From: an uncultured Peptoniphilus sp.
GTDB taxonomy: Bacteria > Bacillota > Clostridia > Tissierellales > Peptoniphilaceae
Length of the DNA: 12,063 nt
Assembly (NCBI RefSeq): GCF_946222045.1
Contig: NZ_CAMILN010000047.1
Coordinates: 1 to 12,063, forward strand
Direction: 5' to 3'
A program made the position numbers and the translations under genes. Shown piece after piece: positions 1 through 6,919 of the stretch. Every line of letters begins with the position of its first letter. Within the stretch, counting starts at the first letter, position 1. Below the pieces are notes generated by a model. The model was not told the DNA's origin. It did no database searches and saw only the letters and a list, made by a program, of their open reading frames with translations.

Positions 1-47
1 GATAGAAATATCGTCTAATTTTATGTAACAATTGCTTGACATTGTAG

Positions 48-644
48 GGTAAGTCGACCCTTCTTGAAGCAATAGCTATTGCATTAGGCCTAAACCCAGA
101 GGGAGGATCCAAAAACTTTAATTTTGCCACAAAAGAAACTCATTCAGAACTTGGTAAGCTCTTAGAAATTGCCAGGGGACCAAGAAGAGAAGAAGATGGA
201 TTTTTTCTTAGGGCCGAATCCTTTTATAATGTGGCAACAGAAGTTGAAGAATTGGCAGTGTCTGGTCCCGCAAATTTTTATGATTCCTATGGAGGTAAGC
301 CACTTCATGACCAATCACATGGCGAAAGCTTTAGGTCCTTAATTTTGAATAGATTTAGACCCAAGGGAATTTATCTTCTCGATGAACCAGAGGCGGCACT
401 TTCTCCGACATCACAGATGTCTCTTCTATGTGTAATAGATGAACTAGTGAAAAAAGACTCACAATTTATAATTGCAAGTCACTCACCAATTATACTTGCT
501 TATCCCAATGCAGATATCTTTGAATTTAATCAAAAAGGACTTGAGAAAAAATCCTATAAAGAAACGGAAGCCTATAGTGTCACTAAGGTCTTTTTAGATG
601 ACCCAGAAAGAATGATGAACTTATTATTTAATGAAAAGATATAA
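48..644 (+). pseudogene. AAA family ATPase (COG3910-like), 5'-truncated remnant
   Basis: Reading backwards in frame from the stop at 642-644, the frame stays open to codon 48 (GGT), and the codon before that is TAG. The first residues, GKSTLLEAIA, are the second half of a Walker A P-loop, so the gene is cut between the first glycines and the GKST. Family features downstream are intact: LNPEGGSKNFNF, a GPRR..DGFFLRAESFYNVA block, SHGESF (ABC-signature-like), Walker B YLLDEPEAALSP and the switch-like IIASHSPIILAYP. This matches predicted stand-alone ABC/SMC-like ATPases of the COG3910 type, normally roughly 240-280 residues; about 198 remain. The ATG at 231 lies inside the domain and has no clear ribosome binding site, so it is not a natural start. 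I infer a dead gene, or a gene disrupted by a junction near position 47. The cellular role of the family is not established. Confidence 0.8.
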
Positions 645-671
645 CTCGACCTTGTCGGGTTATTTTTTTTT
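643..671 (+). terminator. Rho-independent terminator after the AAA ATPase remnant
   Basis: AACTCGAC (643-650), loop CTT, GTCGGGTT (654-661; one G-T wobble), then A followed by nine or more T. The hairpin begins inside the stop codon, so it is the original terminator of the ATPase gene. Confidence 0.85.
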
Positions 672-789
672 AAAAAATTTTATAGACTAAGTAAATCTTG
701 TACTTGATAAATTTAGAAAAAATAATCATTAAGTCATTTATAAAAAACAAAGAAAGAAATGCACCATAAGTGAGAAATTTTGGCAATTT

Positions 790-816
790 TGATATAATAA
801 GATTATGCGAAAGGAG
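790..816 (+). promoter_or_regulatory. Extended -10 promoter and ribosome binding site of hsdM
   Basis: TG-A-TATAAT (790-798) is a perfect -10 hexamer with an extended-10 TG. There is no good -35; TGAGAA at 771-776 is the only candidate at usable spacing. AAAGGAG at 810-816 lies 5 nt before the ATG at 822, which fixes that start. Confidence 0.6.
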
Positions 817-821
817 TTACT

Positions 822-1397
822 ATGCTAACAGGTGAATTGAAAAACAAGGTGGACGCAATCTGGACAACTTTATGGACAGAAGGTTCGACAAATCCACTTA
901 CAAATATAGAACAGATTACATACTTATTATTTATGAAGGGACTAGACCAGCTTCAACTTCAAAAGGAAGAAGATGCAAATCTTTTGGACCTAGACTTTGA
1001 GACAATCTTCCCAAAGGACAAGCCAAACTACAGGTGGCATGTCTTTAAAAATCTTGGGTCAGCAACAGAAATGTTTGACCTTATGCAGGGAGAAATATTT
1101 CCCTTTATAAAAAACTTGCAGGGAGAAGACGGAGACACTTCCTTCTCGAGATATATGAAGGAAGCAAACTTCCAAATCAATAAACCACAAACCTTGCAAA
1201 AAGTTGTGACAGCCATAGACCAACTTCCCACAGAAGATAATGACATCAAGGGAGACATCTACGAATACCTCTTGTCAAAACTTCAAACATCAGGTACCAA
1301 TGGACAGTTCCGTACACCAAGGCACATAATAAAGATGATGGTTGAATTAGTAGAACTTAATGCAGAAGATGTCATTTGCGAAAAAACTGTAGCGTAA
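822..1397 (+). pseudogene. hsdM: Type I restriction-modification DNA methyltransferase subunit HsdM, N-terminal fragment
   Basis: HsdM is the N6-adenine methyltransferase subunit that works with HsdS (specificity) and HsdR (cleavage). The 191-residue product contains the helical HsdM N-terminal domain (about residues 5-150: the NIEQITYLLFMKGLD region, then YRWHVF and DLMQGEIFPFIKNL). The family-typical DIKGDIYEYLLSKL and GTNGQFRTPRHIIKMMVELV (about 146-178) follow and lead into the catalytic domain. In the family, DVIC is followed by DPAxGTAGF, the SAM-binding motif I; here DVIC is followed by EKTVA and a stop. Motif I, the NPPF catalytic motif and the rest of a roughly 500-residue protein are absent, so no methylation activity is possible. 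The promoter, ribosome binding site and start are intact. The break lies around 1380, inside an inverted repeat. The C-terminal end of an HsdR is found 5.9 kb downstream on the same strand. Confidence 0.88.
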
Positions 1398-1403
1398 ATG
1401 ACA
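1370..1403. repeat. 11-bp inverted repeat across the hsdM break
   Basis: TGTCATTTGCG (1370-1380) and CGTAAATGACA (1393-1403) pair over 11 positions with one G-T wobble around a 12-nt loop. The left arm lies in genuine hsdM codons (DVIC), the right arm just after the truncated reading frame. This is where the homology to HsdM ends. Confidence 0.6.
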
Positions 1404-1508
1404 CAAATTTAACAGCTTGAGATATGGCTATTTTCAGCCTTTTAGAGCTTATTCATTAAAAATCTGATTTAAATTTACATATTTTTTATTAAGAAACAGT
1501 GTTGGTTG

Positions 1509-1584
1509 ATTTATTATGCACACTCCTAAATACATATTTGTTATACAATTTAATGACTTTAATAATAATGTGTGCATTTATTAT
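1509..1584. repeat. 58-bp segment with terminal inverted repeats and flanking 9-bp direct repeats
   Basis: ATTTATTAT occurs at 1509-1517 and again at 1576-1584. The segment between (1518-1575) begins GCACAC and ends GTGTGC; including overlapping flank bases the inverted repeat is 8 bp. This resembles a tiny inverted-repeat element with a target duplication, but the direct repeat is AT-only and could be chance. Confidence 0.35.
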
Positions 1585-1597
1585 TGCCAAGAGTTAT

Positions 1598-1610
1598 TAT
1601 AATATGAGGT
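1598..1610 (+). promoter_or_regulatory. Putative -10 box and ribosome binding site for the exporter remnant and ABC operon
   Basis: TATAAT at 1598-1603 is a perfect -10 hexamer, but no good -35 lies 16-18 bp upstream. GAGGT at 1606-1610 is 7 nt before an ATG at 1618. No better promoter was seen between here and the ATPase gene at 1997, so this may drive that operon. Confidence 0.35.
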
Positions 1611-1617
1611 TAATTAA

Positions 1618-1987
1618 ATGATTGTTGATAAAGATAATAAAGAAAACAATAAAAAATAGGAGCTTCCAGAAAGTCTTAGAAAATCTTTAGATAGGCTGGC
1701 CTTGATAATAAAGATTTTTTGCTAAAGATGGACAATTGAGAATTTTGGACGAACCAGGAGCGTCTTTAGATGCAAAATCAGAAAGTGAAATACTAAAAAA
1801 TATTATTAATGACAAGTTTTCAATATCCATAGTAGTGACACACAGATTTCAAAATATTAAAAAATATGACGAAATAATAGTCATGAAAGACGGAGAAATA
1901 GAATCAAAAGGTAACCATGCATATTTAATGAAGAATTCAGCAGTATATAGAGATTTATACATTGCACAAAAAGAAATGATGGAATGA
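1618..1987 (+). pseudogene. ABC exporter (fused permease-ATPase type), internally deleted and frameshifted remnant
   Basis: A plausible start with ribosome binding site opens at 1618 (MIVDKDNKENNKK, then TAG at 1657). The same frame continues as ELPESLRKSLDRLALIIKIFC to another stop at 1723. A shift to the frame of 1987 gives FFAKDGQLRILDEPGASLD, the end of an ABC nucleotide-binding domain (family form FFAKDGQLRILDEPTASLD). It then has the D-loop, a switch histidine in VVTHRF, MKDGEIESKGNH and a typical exporter tail ending IAQKEMME. Walker A, the Q-loop, most of the signature and all membrane helices are missing. I infer an exporter of roughly 600 residues reduced to its ends by a large internal deletion and later mutations. 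The 83-residue piece from TTG 1736 cannot work as an ATPase. It ends 9 nt before the next ABC gene, which suggests the two once formed one operon. Confidence 0.75.
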
Positions 1988-1996
1988 GGTGAAAAT

Positions 1997-2866
1997 GTGC
2001 TAGAAATACAAGCTGTAAATAGAAGTTTTGGAAAGAAAAGAGTGCTTAAGTCGGTGGATTTAGAAATAAGCAATGGAATCTATGGGCTACTTGGTGAGAA
2101 TGGAGCAGGTAAATCAACCTTGATGAAGATACTAGCTACTTTAGACAAACCTAGTTCAGGAAAGGTGTTATTTTGTGAGAGAGATATTTGGAATAATCAA
2201 GACTATCTTTCTCAAATTGGCTATATGCCACAAGATATAGAAATATATGATGGATTCACAGCCTATGACTATCTAGAATACATAGCTCTTTTAAAAGGAA
2301 TGAAGAAGAAGGGGTTAAAAGAAAGAATTTATGAAATTCTAGAGTTTGTTAATTTGAAGGATGTGGATAAAAAGAAAATTAAGACATTTTCTGGGGGAAT
2401 GAAAAGAAGAATAGGAATTGGCCAGGCTATTATTAATAATCCAAAGATTCTTATTCTAGATGAACCTACAGCAGGACTTGATCCATATGAGCGTATTCGA
2501 TTTTCCAATATAATTACTAATATGAGCGAAGATAAAATTATATTATTTTCCACTCACATAGTATCAGATATTGAAGCAATAACAGATCAAGTAGTAATTT
2601 TAAGTGAAGGGATGGTAAAGAACAAAGGGAAAATTCAAGATATGGTTCTAGAGCTTCAAGGTAAAGTGAAGCAGGTAGAAGTTACTAATAAAGAACTCCA
2701 AGACTTTACAGAAGAAACATTTGTCGTTCGAATAAAAAACCAAGGAGATAAATACATGGTTCGCTTTATTGAAAAAGAAGGAAGTCCAAAATCTGGAAAT
2801 ATTTTAACAGCAAATTTAGAGGATTATTTTGTCTATATTGGAGGTCTAAAAAATGAAAAAAATTAA
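1997..2866 (+). CDS. ABC transporter ATP-binding protein (ABC-2 type exporter)
   Basis: Cytoplasmic ATPase, 289 residues, predicted to power the two permeases encoded downstream. All catalytic motifs are present: Walker A GENGAGKST (33-41), Q-loop Gln79 in YMPQ, signature FSGGMKRR (131-138), Walker B ILILDEP (151-157, catalytic Glu156), D-loop GLDP (160-163) and switch His187 in FSTH. A C-terminal extension of about 90 residues follows, as in drug and bacteriocin-resistance ATPases. The start is GTG at 1997, preceded by GAGG at 1986-1989 with 7 nt spacing; the nearby ATG at 1995 is out of frame. The gene overlaps the following lipoprotein gene by 14 nt, indicating coupled translation. The canonical Gln79 separates it from strict LanF immunity ATPases, which have Glu there. 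Export of, or resistance to, a peptide antibiotic is plausible from context but not shown; the substrate is unknown. Confidence 0.9.
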   Translation: MLEIQAVNRSFGKKRVLKSVDLEISNGIYGLLGENGAGKSTLMKILATLDKPSSGKVLFCERDIWNNQDYLSQIGYMPQDIEIYDGFTAYDYLEYIALLKGMKKKGLKERIYEILEFVNLKDVDKKKIKTFSGGMKRRIGIGQAIINNPKILILDEPTAGLDPYERIRFSNIITNMSEDKIILFSTHIVSDIEAITDQVVILSEGMVKNKGKIQDMVLELQGKVKQVEVTNKELQDFTEETFVVRIKNQGDKYMVRFIEKEGSPKSGNILTANLEDYFVYIGGLKNEKN

Positions 2867-3446
2867 ATTTATATTGCTATTACTAATGCTTGTCAGTCTA
2901 TTTACAGCCTGTAGTAGAGAAGAAAAAGCTGCTGAACAAAATGTTAATCGTCAAGAAGAGCAAAAAACCGATATTTCAAAAGAAGAAAGTCAAGGCATAG
3001 AAGAAACACAGTCACTTGAAGAGGAAATTCTTAAGAAGAAATTAAAAGAAGTACGAAATAAAAGAGAGGAAAGTATAACAGTTGAGGAAAATGATGTTAC
3101 TACAGGTTATATGCCAAAAGAAGTTGATGATCTGCAAAATGGACCTATAATAGAGCAATCTTCTGAGCAGTATAAGCAAATGTATAATACTGCTGCAACT
3201 TATATAAGAGATAATTTAAACATAAATCCTAAGACAAAGCTGAGTGTATATGATGCCATTGATCCTACTGTTTTAGAAATTTATACTGCTGAAGATCGCG
3301 GCTACTTGCAAGATTATACAGTAGAAAATATCTATGTATTAGAATATCAAAAAGAAGATGGAACTTGGAGTTATATCTTTATGGGGAGAGAAAACAAACA
3401 AAGTCCATGGAAAGTAGTTCATAGTGGAGACCATTTTAAGGAGTAA
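2853..3446 (+). CDS. Putative lipoprotein of ABC operon, unknown family
   Basis: A 197-residue product beginning with a type II signal peptide: basic MKKIK, hydrophobic core, and lipobox LFTAC with Cys20 as the predicted lipidated residue. It should be anchored on the outer face of the membrane. Residues 21-90 are highly charged, rich in Glu, Lys and Gln, probably a flexible or coiled tether. The folded part (about 105-197) has the motif YNTAATYIRDNL and ends with alternating aromatic strands around TWSYIFMGREN and PWKVVHSGDHF. I do not recognise the family. Its start (ATG with GGAGGT at 2840-2845, spacing 7) lies inside the end of the ATPase gene, and the permease gene begins 2 nt after its stop. 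An extracytoplasmic lipoprotein co-encoded with an ATPase and permeases could bind the substrate or shield the cell from it, as LanI-type immunity lipoproteins do; this is inference. Confidence 0.82.
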   Translation: MKKIKFILLLLMLVSLFTACSREEKAAEQNVNRQEEQKTDISKEESQGIEETQSLEEEILKKKLKEVRNKREESITVEENDVTTGYMPKEVDDLQNGPIIEQSSEQYKQMYNTAATYIRDNLNINPKTKLSVYDAIDPTVLEIYTAEDRGYLQDYTVENIYVLEYQKEDGTWSYIFMGRENKQSPWKVVHSGDHFKE

Positions 3447-3448
3447 AT

Positions 3449-4666
3449 ATGAAATCACTATATTATGAAATCAAACACTGCTTTAACAAGGTTTCCATAT
3501 TTGCTTTATTACTATTTCTTTTAGTTGTATTTCTTCACTCTATTATTTATCTAAGTATACAGTGGCGTACTATATTACCAGACGGTACATTGGTAGAAGG
3601 TTTGTCATCTCACAGAGCTTTTTCAGAAGCATCCAAGGAGTTAAAAGGAGTTTTGGATGATGAATATCTTCAAAAACTAAAAAAAACCTATGCATCTAGC
3701 TACGAAAAGAAATATCTAGATATTGATAAGGGGTTTTTAGGTACTGGAGGCTTGATGAAATATATCAACACCAATTATCTATTAAATAAACCGAAAAGTA
3801 GATTCAATGCAACCAATGGTAACGAGTATATGGAAATAGACTTCCCATATTTAGAAAACGTTGACACCTTTTATGCCGCATATAAAGAGACATTAGTAGA
3901 AGTAGAAGTACAAGCACATGAAGCTAGTGGATTTAGACCTTATACAGACGAGGAAATTAAACAAATTAAAGATATTGTTAACAATATTCAATTACCATTG
4001 AGGTTAGACAATACAATGTGGATGAGTAGTACAAGAAATTACTTATATTTAGAATATTTTATATTCACCTTGGTTTTGTGTATTTCGTTTTCTTCTATTT
4101 TTTCTAGAGATGGCATAAATCCTGTTTCTGATATTGCCTTGGCCAGTAAGCAGGGGAAAAATAAATATATTAGCAGAAGATTCATCGCTGGATTAGTCGC
4201 TGCAGCTATAATGTATTTAATTTACTTCATTTTCTTAAGCTTGATTCATGGTAGTGTGTATGGCTTTAGTGGATGGAATGCTTCAATTCAGTCTAAGTCA
4301 AACTTCTATGTTTTTAACATGACAGCAGGCAAAGTGTTTTTGCTAGAGTGTTTAGGGGGATTGATAGGGACACTAGCTGTAACATCGATTGTGTTACTTG
4401 TTTCAATTATTATAAAAAGGACAAAAGCTAGCTTACTTGTTTCTGCTGGATTGGTCTATTTTTTAAATAACCAATTGAAGGGTTACAGTATCCTACGTTT
4501 TACAAATCCATTATTCTTTAAGACTGATAGTATGGGGACGTTAATTTCTTTGTTTGGAAGAATTGTACCCTATCTTGTCCTAATAATATTGCTTGGAATA
4601 CTATATATTTCTATTTGTTTTATTTTAGTAAGACTTTTAGGAAAGAGATATAGGTGGTTAAAATGA
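3449..4666 (+). CDS. ABC-2-type permease with large extracellular loop (first permease)
   Basis: A 405-residue integral membrane protein. A first transmembrane helix (about 15-36) is followed by a roughly 160-residue soluble loop (37-196), then about five helices near 199-218, 245-267, 298-322, 327-341 and 372-394. One helix, a big external domain and a C-terminal helix cluster is a layout found in ABC-2 exporters that remove peptides or drugs. AAGGAG at 3438-3443 overlaps the end of the lipoprotein gene and fixes the ATG. The last bases form an ATGA overlap with the next permease (4663-4666), so the two are translationally coupled and probably form a heterodimer driven by the upstream ATPase. 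No signature assigns a substrate. The identification as a permease rests on topology and operon position. Confidence 0.85.
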   Translation: MKSLYYEIKHCFNKVSIFALLLFLLVVFLHSIIYLSIQWRTILPDGTLVEGLSSHRAFSEASKELKGVLDDEYLQKLKKTYASSYEKKYLDIDKGFLGTGGLMKYINTNYLLNKPKSRFNATNGNEYMEIDFPYLENVDTFYAAYKETLVEVEVQAHEASGFRPYTDEEIKQIKDIVNNIQLPLRLDNTMWMSSTRNYLYLEYFIFTLVLCISFSSIFSRDGINPVSDIALASKQGKNKYISRRFIAGLVAAAIMYLIYFIFLSLIHGSVYGFSGWNASIQSKSNFYVFNMTAGKVFLLECLGGLIGTLAVTSIVLLVSIIIKRTKASLLVSAGLVYFLNNQLKGYSILRFTNPLFFKTDSMGTLISLFGRIVPYLVLIILLGILYISICFILVRLLGKRYRWLK

Positions 4667-5781
4667 AAAATTTGATTTACGCAGAGAACAAAAGAATATG
4701 GAAACATCCCTTGACTATACTCACCTTAGTGTTAGCTTTTTTAGCCGCTGTATTTAATGTCAATAATTCTACAAAACAGTATTTATCTGAACATACTTTT
4801 AATGAGGAAATGAATTTATATTACTTAGATTCTAAAAAGATTGATATAGAAAAAGCTCTTGGTGGGAAATTGGGTCAAATTCAATCGGAATTCTATTATT
4901 ACGATATCTTAAGTTTTGCCGAACAATTAGATCTTAAAGGAGATGAACAAGAAAATTTATCAACGCTATTAAGAGAAAAAATAAAACAACATTTAGATAC
5001 AAATGAAATTAAGTATAGCGAGGATATAAAAAACAAGGTTACAGATACATTAGATGAAGTCAAAATAGATTTATCATATGGAGAAGGTTGGAAAAATCTT
5101 AATAAAAATCTCTCTAAATTTCTATATATAAATCTTTTTCTTTCAATTATTTTTACAGCCAACATAATGTCTACTAAAAATATGGAAGGGGATGTCTACC
5201 AATCTACTTTTTATGGTAAAAATTATCTCTTTAAAGCCAAGGCCATTTTAGCTGCGTTTTGGAGTTTAATCTTCTGTCTTTTATCTATATTGGCTCTTCT
5301 TATTTTTTATATAGGATTATATGGAATAGAGGGAGCGTACAATGCTATTCAAAATAGTCCTATAATGACTCTTTCGCTTTATAAGGAAACATACTTATCA
5401 ATGTTTATAAAAAACGGGTTGTTGGGTCTAGTTACTATAGAAACCATGGTATTTTTGACTATTATTATATCAAAAAAAACAAAGAACTTTATGCAAATTT
5501 TCACAAGTATTATTTTATACTATTCTTTGCTTATCCTATTAGACAAAATGGGGAGTGTGATTTTCAACTACAAACTTCTTAACTTTTTGTCTTATAAGGC
5601 TATGGGATTTTTTTATCACTATACTCACTATGATCTTTATTTATTTGGTGACATTGTTTTAAAATCAATAGATGCCATATTACTTGTTAAACTCATTCAA
5701 TTAATAGCTTTTGGTATTTTTATTTTTGGCTTCAATACAGAATCGAGAGGAAAGCTAAAAACTCGAAAAAAGGCAAATTGA
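4663..5781 (+). CDS. ABC-2-type permease with large extracellular loop (second permease)
   Basis: A 372-residue membrane protein with the same plan as its neighbour: helix 1 at about 16-32, a hydrophilic loop of about 120 residues (33-151), then helices near 152-170, 195-219, 248-270, 276-294 and 338-357, and a short basic tail. The start chosen is ATG 4663, which overlaps the previous stop as ATGA and has AGGTGG at 4652-4657, 5 nt upstream. A GTG three codons earlier (4654) lies inside that ribosome binding site and is less likely. The N-terminus (NLIYAENKRIWKHP) resembles the cytoplasmic start of many ABC-2 permeases, where an amphipathic stretch precedes helix 1. It is predicted to pair with the first permease. 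The terminator that ends this operon is at 5882-5911. Confidence 0.85.
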   Translation: MKNLIYAENKRIWKHPLTILTLVLAFLAAVFNVNNSTKQYLSEHTFNEEMNLYYLDSKKIDIEKALGGKLGQIQSEFYYYDILSFAEQLDLKGDEQENLSTLLREKIKQHLDTNEIKYSEDIKNKVTDTLDEVKIDLSYGEGWKNLNKNLSKFLYINLFLSIIFTANIMSTKNMEGDVYQSTFYGKNYLFKAKAILAAFWSLIFCLLSILALLIFYIGLYGIEGAYNAIQNSPIMTLSLYKETYLSMFIKNGLLGLVTIETMVFLTIIISKKTKNFMQIFTSIILYYSLLILLDKMGSVIFNYKLLNFLSYKAMGFFYHYTHYDLYLFGDIVLKSIDAILLVKLIQLIAFGIFIFGFNTESRGKLKTRKKAN

Positions 5782-5846
5782 GTGATAATGAAAAAAATTT
5801 AGAAAAAGTTCTAGAAGAGTGCAAGTTATCAGAAGAAGAATTATAA
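5778..5846 (+). CDS. Possible 22-residue acidic peptide at the end of the ABC operon
   Basis: A TTG at 5778 overlaps the permease stop (TTGA) and opens a 22-codon frame with a strongly charged, Glu/Lys-rich, probably helical product containing LEKVLEECKLSEEEL and a single Cys. A weak AAAAAAGG precedes it by 4 nt. After TAA at 5844 the same frame continues in similar style (EFEQYVIEEDLLKAF) up to the terminator, as though one small protein carries a nonsense codon. It could be a small accessory protein, a decayed gene or nothing. No family is recognised. Confidence 0.25.
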   Translation: MSDNEKNLEKVLEECKLSEEEL

Positions 5847-5881
5847 GAGTTTGAACAATACGTTATAGAAGAAGATTTATT

Positions 5882-5911
5882 AAAAGCTTTCACTTCTGTG
5901 AGAGCTTTTTT
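5882..5911 (+). terminator. Rho-independent terminator of the ABC/lipoprotein operon
   Basis: AAAAGCTTTCAC (5882-5893), loop TTCT, GTGAGAGCTTTT (5898-5909; one wobble) continuing into six T in all. It closes the operon that begins at 1997. Confidence 0.88.
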
Positions 5912-5955
5912 GATGCTTTATTACAAATTTGTTGAATATTAAGATAAACCATTTA

Positions 5956-5984
5956 TTTACACTTGCGTGGGTATATAGTATATA
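5956..5984 (+). promoter_or_regulatory. Sigma-A promoter of the stalk-domain protein gene
   Basis: TTTACA (5956-5961), 17-bp spacer, TATATA (5979-5984). AAAGGAGG follows at about 6009-6016, 6 nt before the ATG at 6023, leaving a short leader. Confidence 0.65.
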
Positions 5985-6022
5985 TAAGCAAAGTAATAAA
6001 AAGTGATAAAAGGAGGTTTATT

Positions 6023-6919
6023 ATGAAAAAGTTTTTATCATTTCTTTTAGTATTTGTGCTAGTTTTGTCCATGTCTATGAGCATTTCTATGGCGAAGCTT
6101 GATGAGACTGGTGCAAAGGAAATTAGTTTTGGAACTGATAGGGGAGCTGAAGATGCCATTATATGTATCGCTGACAAAACTTATCCTGTTAAGAATGGAA
6201 CTATATTATTCATCAATGGAGAGATAATTCCTGAAGCTGAGGTAATCATGGACGGCGGCAAGGCAATGCTACCACTAAGGCTTATTGCTGAAAAGCTTGG
6301 CTACGAAGTTGGCTGGAATAATAAAGAAAGAAAAGTTACTCTTGTAAAGGATGATAAAAATTTAAGAGTTGCCATTGGCAAAGATGATTCTAATGCTAAG
6401 ATTTTTAAAGATCGCAGTTATGTTCTAGCAAGTTTTGTTGAAAAAAATCTTGCCGAAAGTGCTGTAGTGACTGAAGGTCTAGCTAAGGACTTTAAAAAAT
6501 TCTACGACACTAATATGCCTATAACTCAAGATAAGACTATTGAAAGAAGCTTAAGAAATGTCATCATTGATGAAAAGCACGAGTACAAGGACAATATTAG
6601 CTCGGATGACGCAATGAAGCTAGTTAAGGAGAAATGTCTTGAAGGTCTAAAGAATTTTGAAAAAGTTATGAAGGAAAAAGCAAAGGACGAGCCGGGTAGA
6701 TTTGACGATGACATAAAATTAATCGAAAAAGATATCAATAGAATGATCTACATTGGCGAAGTATCTAAGTTTTATAGATACACAATAGGACCTTACGATG
6801 TTTTATATGACAGAACAGATGGCAAAATCTACTTCCAAATATATCAAGCAGAAACTAGAATTAAGGAAGTGGATGTAAATGATCCAAATCTGTATATGGC
6901 GATATTTATCGTAGGATAA
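6023..6919 (+). CDS. Secreted protein with copper amine oxidase N-terminal-like (stalk) domain
   Basis: A 298-residue exported protein. The start is ATG 6023 with an ideal AAAGGAGG; an upstream in-frame TTG at 5963 lies in the promoter and would hide the signal peptide. Residues 1-24 form a Sec signal peptide (MKKFLSFLLVFVLVLSM, likely cleaved after SMA). Residues about 48-122 match the stalk domain (Pfam PF07833 type): INGEIIPEAEVIMDGG, then MLPLRLIAEKLGYEVGWNN and KVTLV, ending RVAIGK. Such domains are common in secreted and cell-wall proteins of anaerobic Firmicutes and do not imply amine oxidase activity. The C-terminal part (about 150-298) is charged and helical, then ends with DRTDGKIYFQIYQAET and a hydrophobic tail; I do not recognise it. 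No cell-wall sorting signal is visible. It is monocistronic, and a fragment of an unrelated gene starts directly at its stop codon. Confidence 0.85.
   Translation: MKKFLSFLLVFVLVLSMSMSISMAKLDETGAKEISFGTDRGAEDAIICIADKTYPVKNGTILFINGEIIPEAEVIMDGGKAMLPLRLIAEKLGYEVGWNNKERKVTLVKDDKNLRVAIGKDDSNAKIFKDRSYVLASFVEKNLAESAVVTEGLAKDFKKFYDTNMPITQDKTIERSLRNVIIDEKHEYKDNISSDDAMKLVKEKCLEGLKNFEKVMKEKAKDEPGRFDDDIKLIEKDINRMIYIGEVSKFYRYTIGPYDVLYDRTDGKIYFQIYQAETRIKEVDVNDPNLYMAIFIVG

Larger units (their letters stand above)
1398..1617 (+). other. Non-coding junction segment between hsdM fragment and exporter scar
   Basis: No convincing coding sequence is seen on either strand. The segment begins in the right arm of an inverted repeat that straddles the hsdM break (TGTCATTTGCG 1370-1380, CGTAAATGACA 1393-1403). 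It also holds a second inverted repeat, ATGCACAC (1516-1523) with GTGTGCAT (1570-1577), and a perfect TATAAT at 1598-1603. I do not recognise the sequence; an insertion-sequence end is possible but unproven. Confidence 0.5.

Noticed and set aside
36..58. TTGACA at 36-41 as a promoter for the AAA ATPase remnant.
   Set aside because: No -10 hexamer at suitable spacing; it sits at a broken-gene junction.
1426..1443. Small hairpin GGCT-ATTTTC-AGCC followed by TTTT as a terminator for the hsdM fragment.
   Set aside because: The stem is only 4 bp and the T run is short; too weak to call.
1449..1535. A 28-codon - strand ORF (MYLGVCIINQPTLFLNKKYV...) as a possible transposase tail.
   Set aside because: No ribosome binding site, no recognised transposase motif, and AT-rich sequence gives such frames easily.
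5963..6022. Upstream TTG start extending the stalk-domain protein by 20 residues.
   Set aside because: It lies in the promoter, has no ribosome binding site and would bury a clear signal peptide; ATG 6023 has AAAGGAGG.
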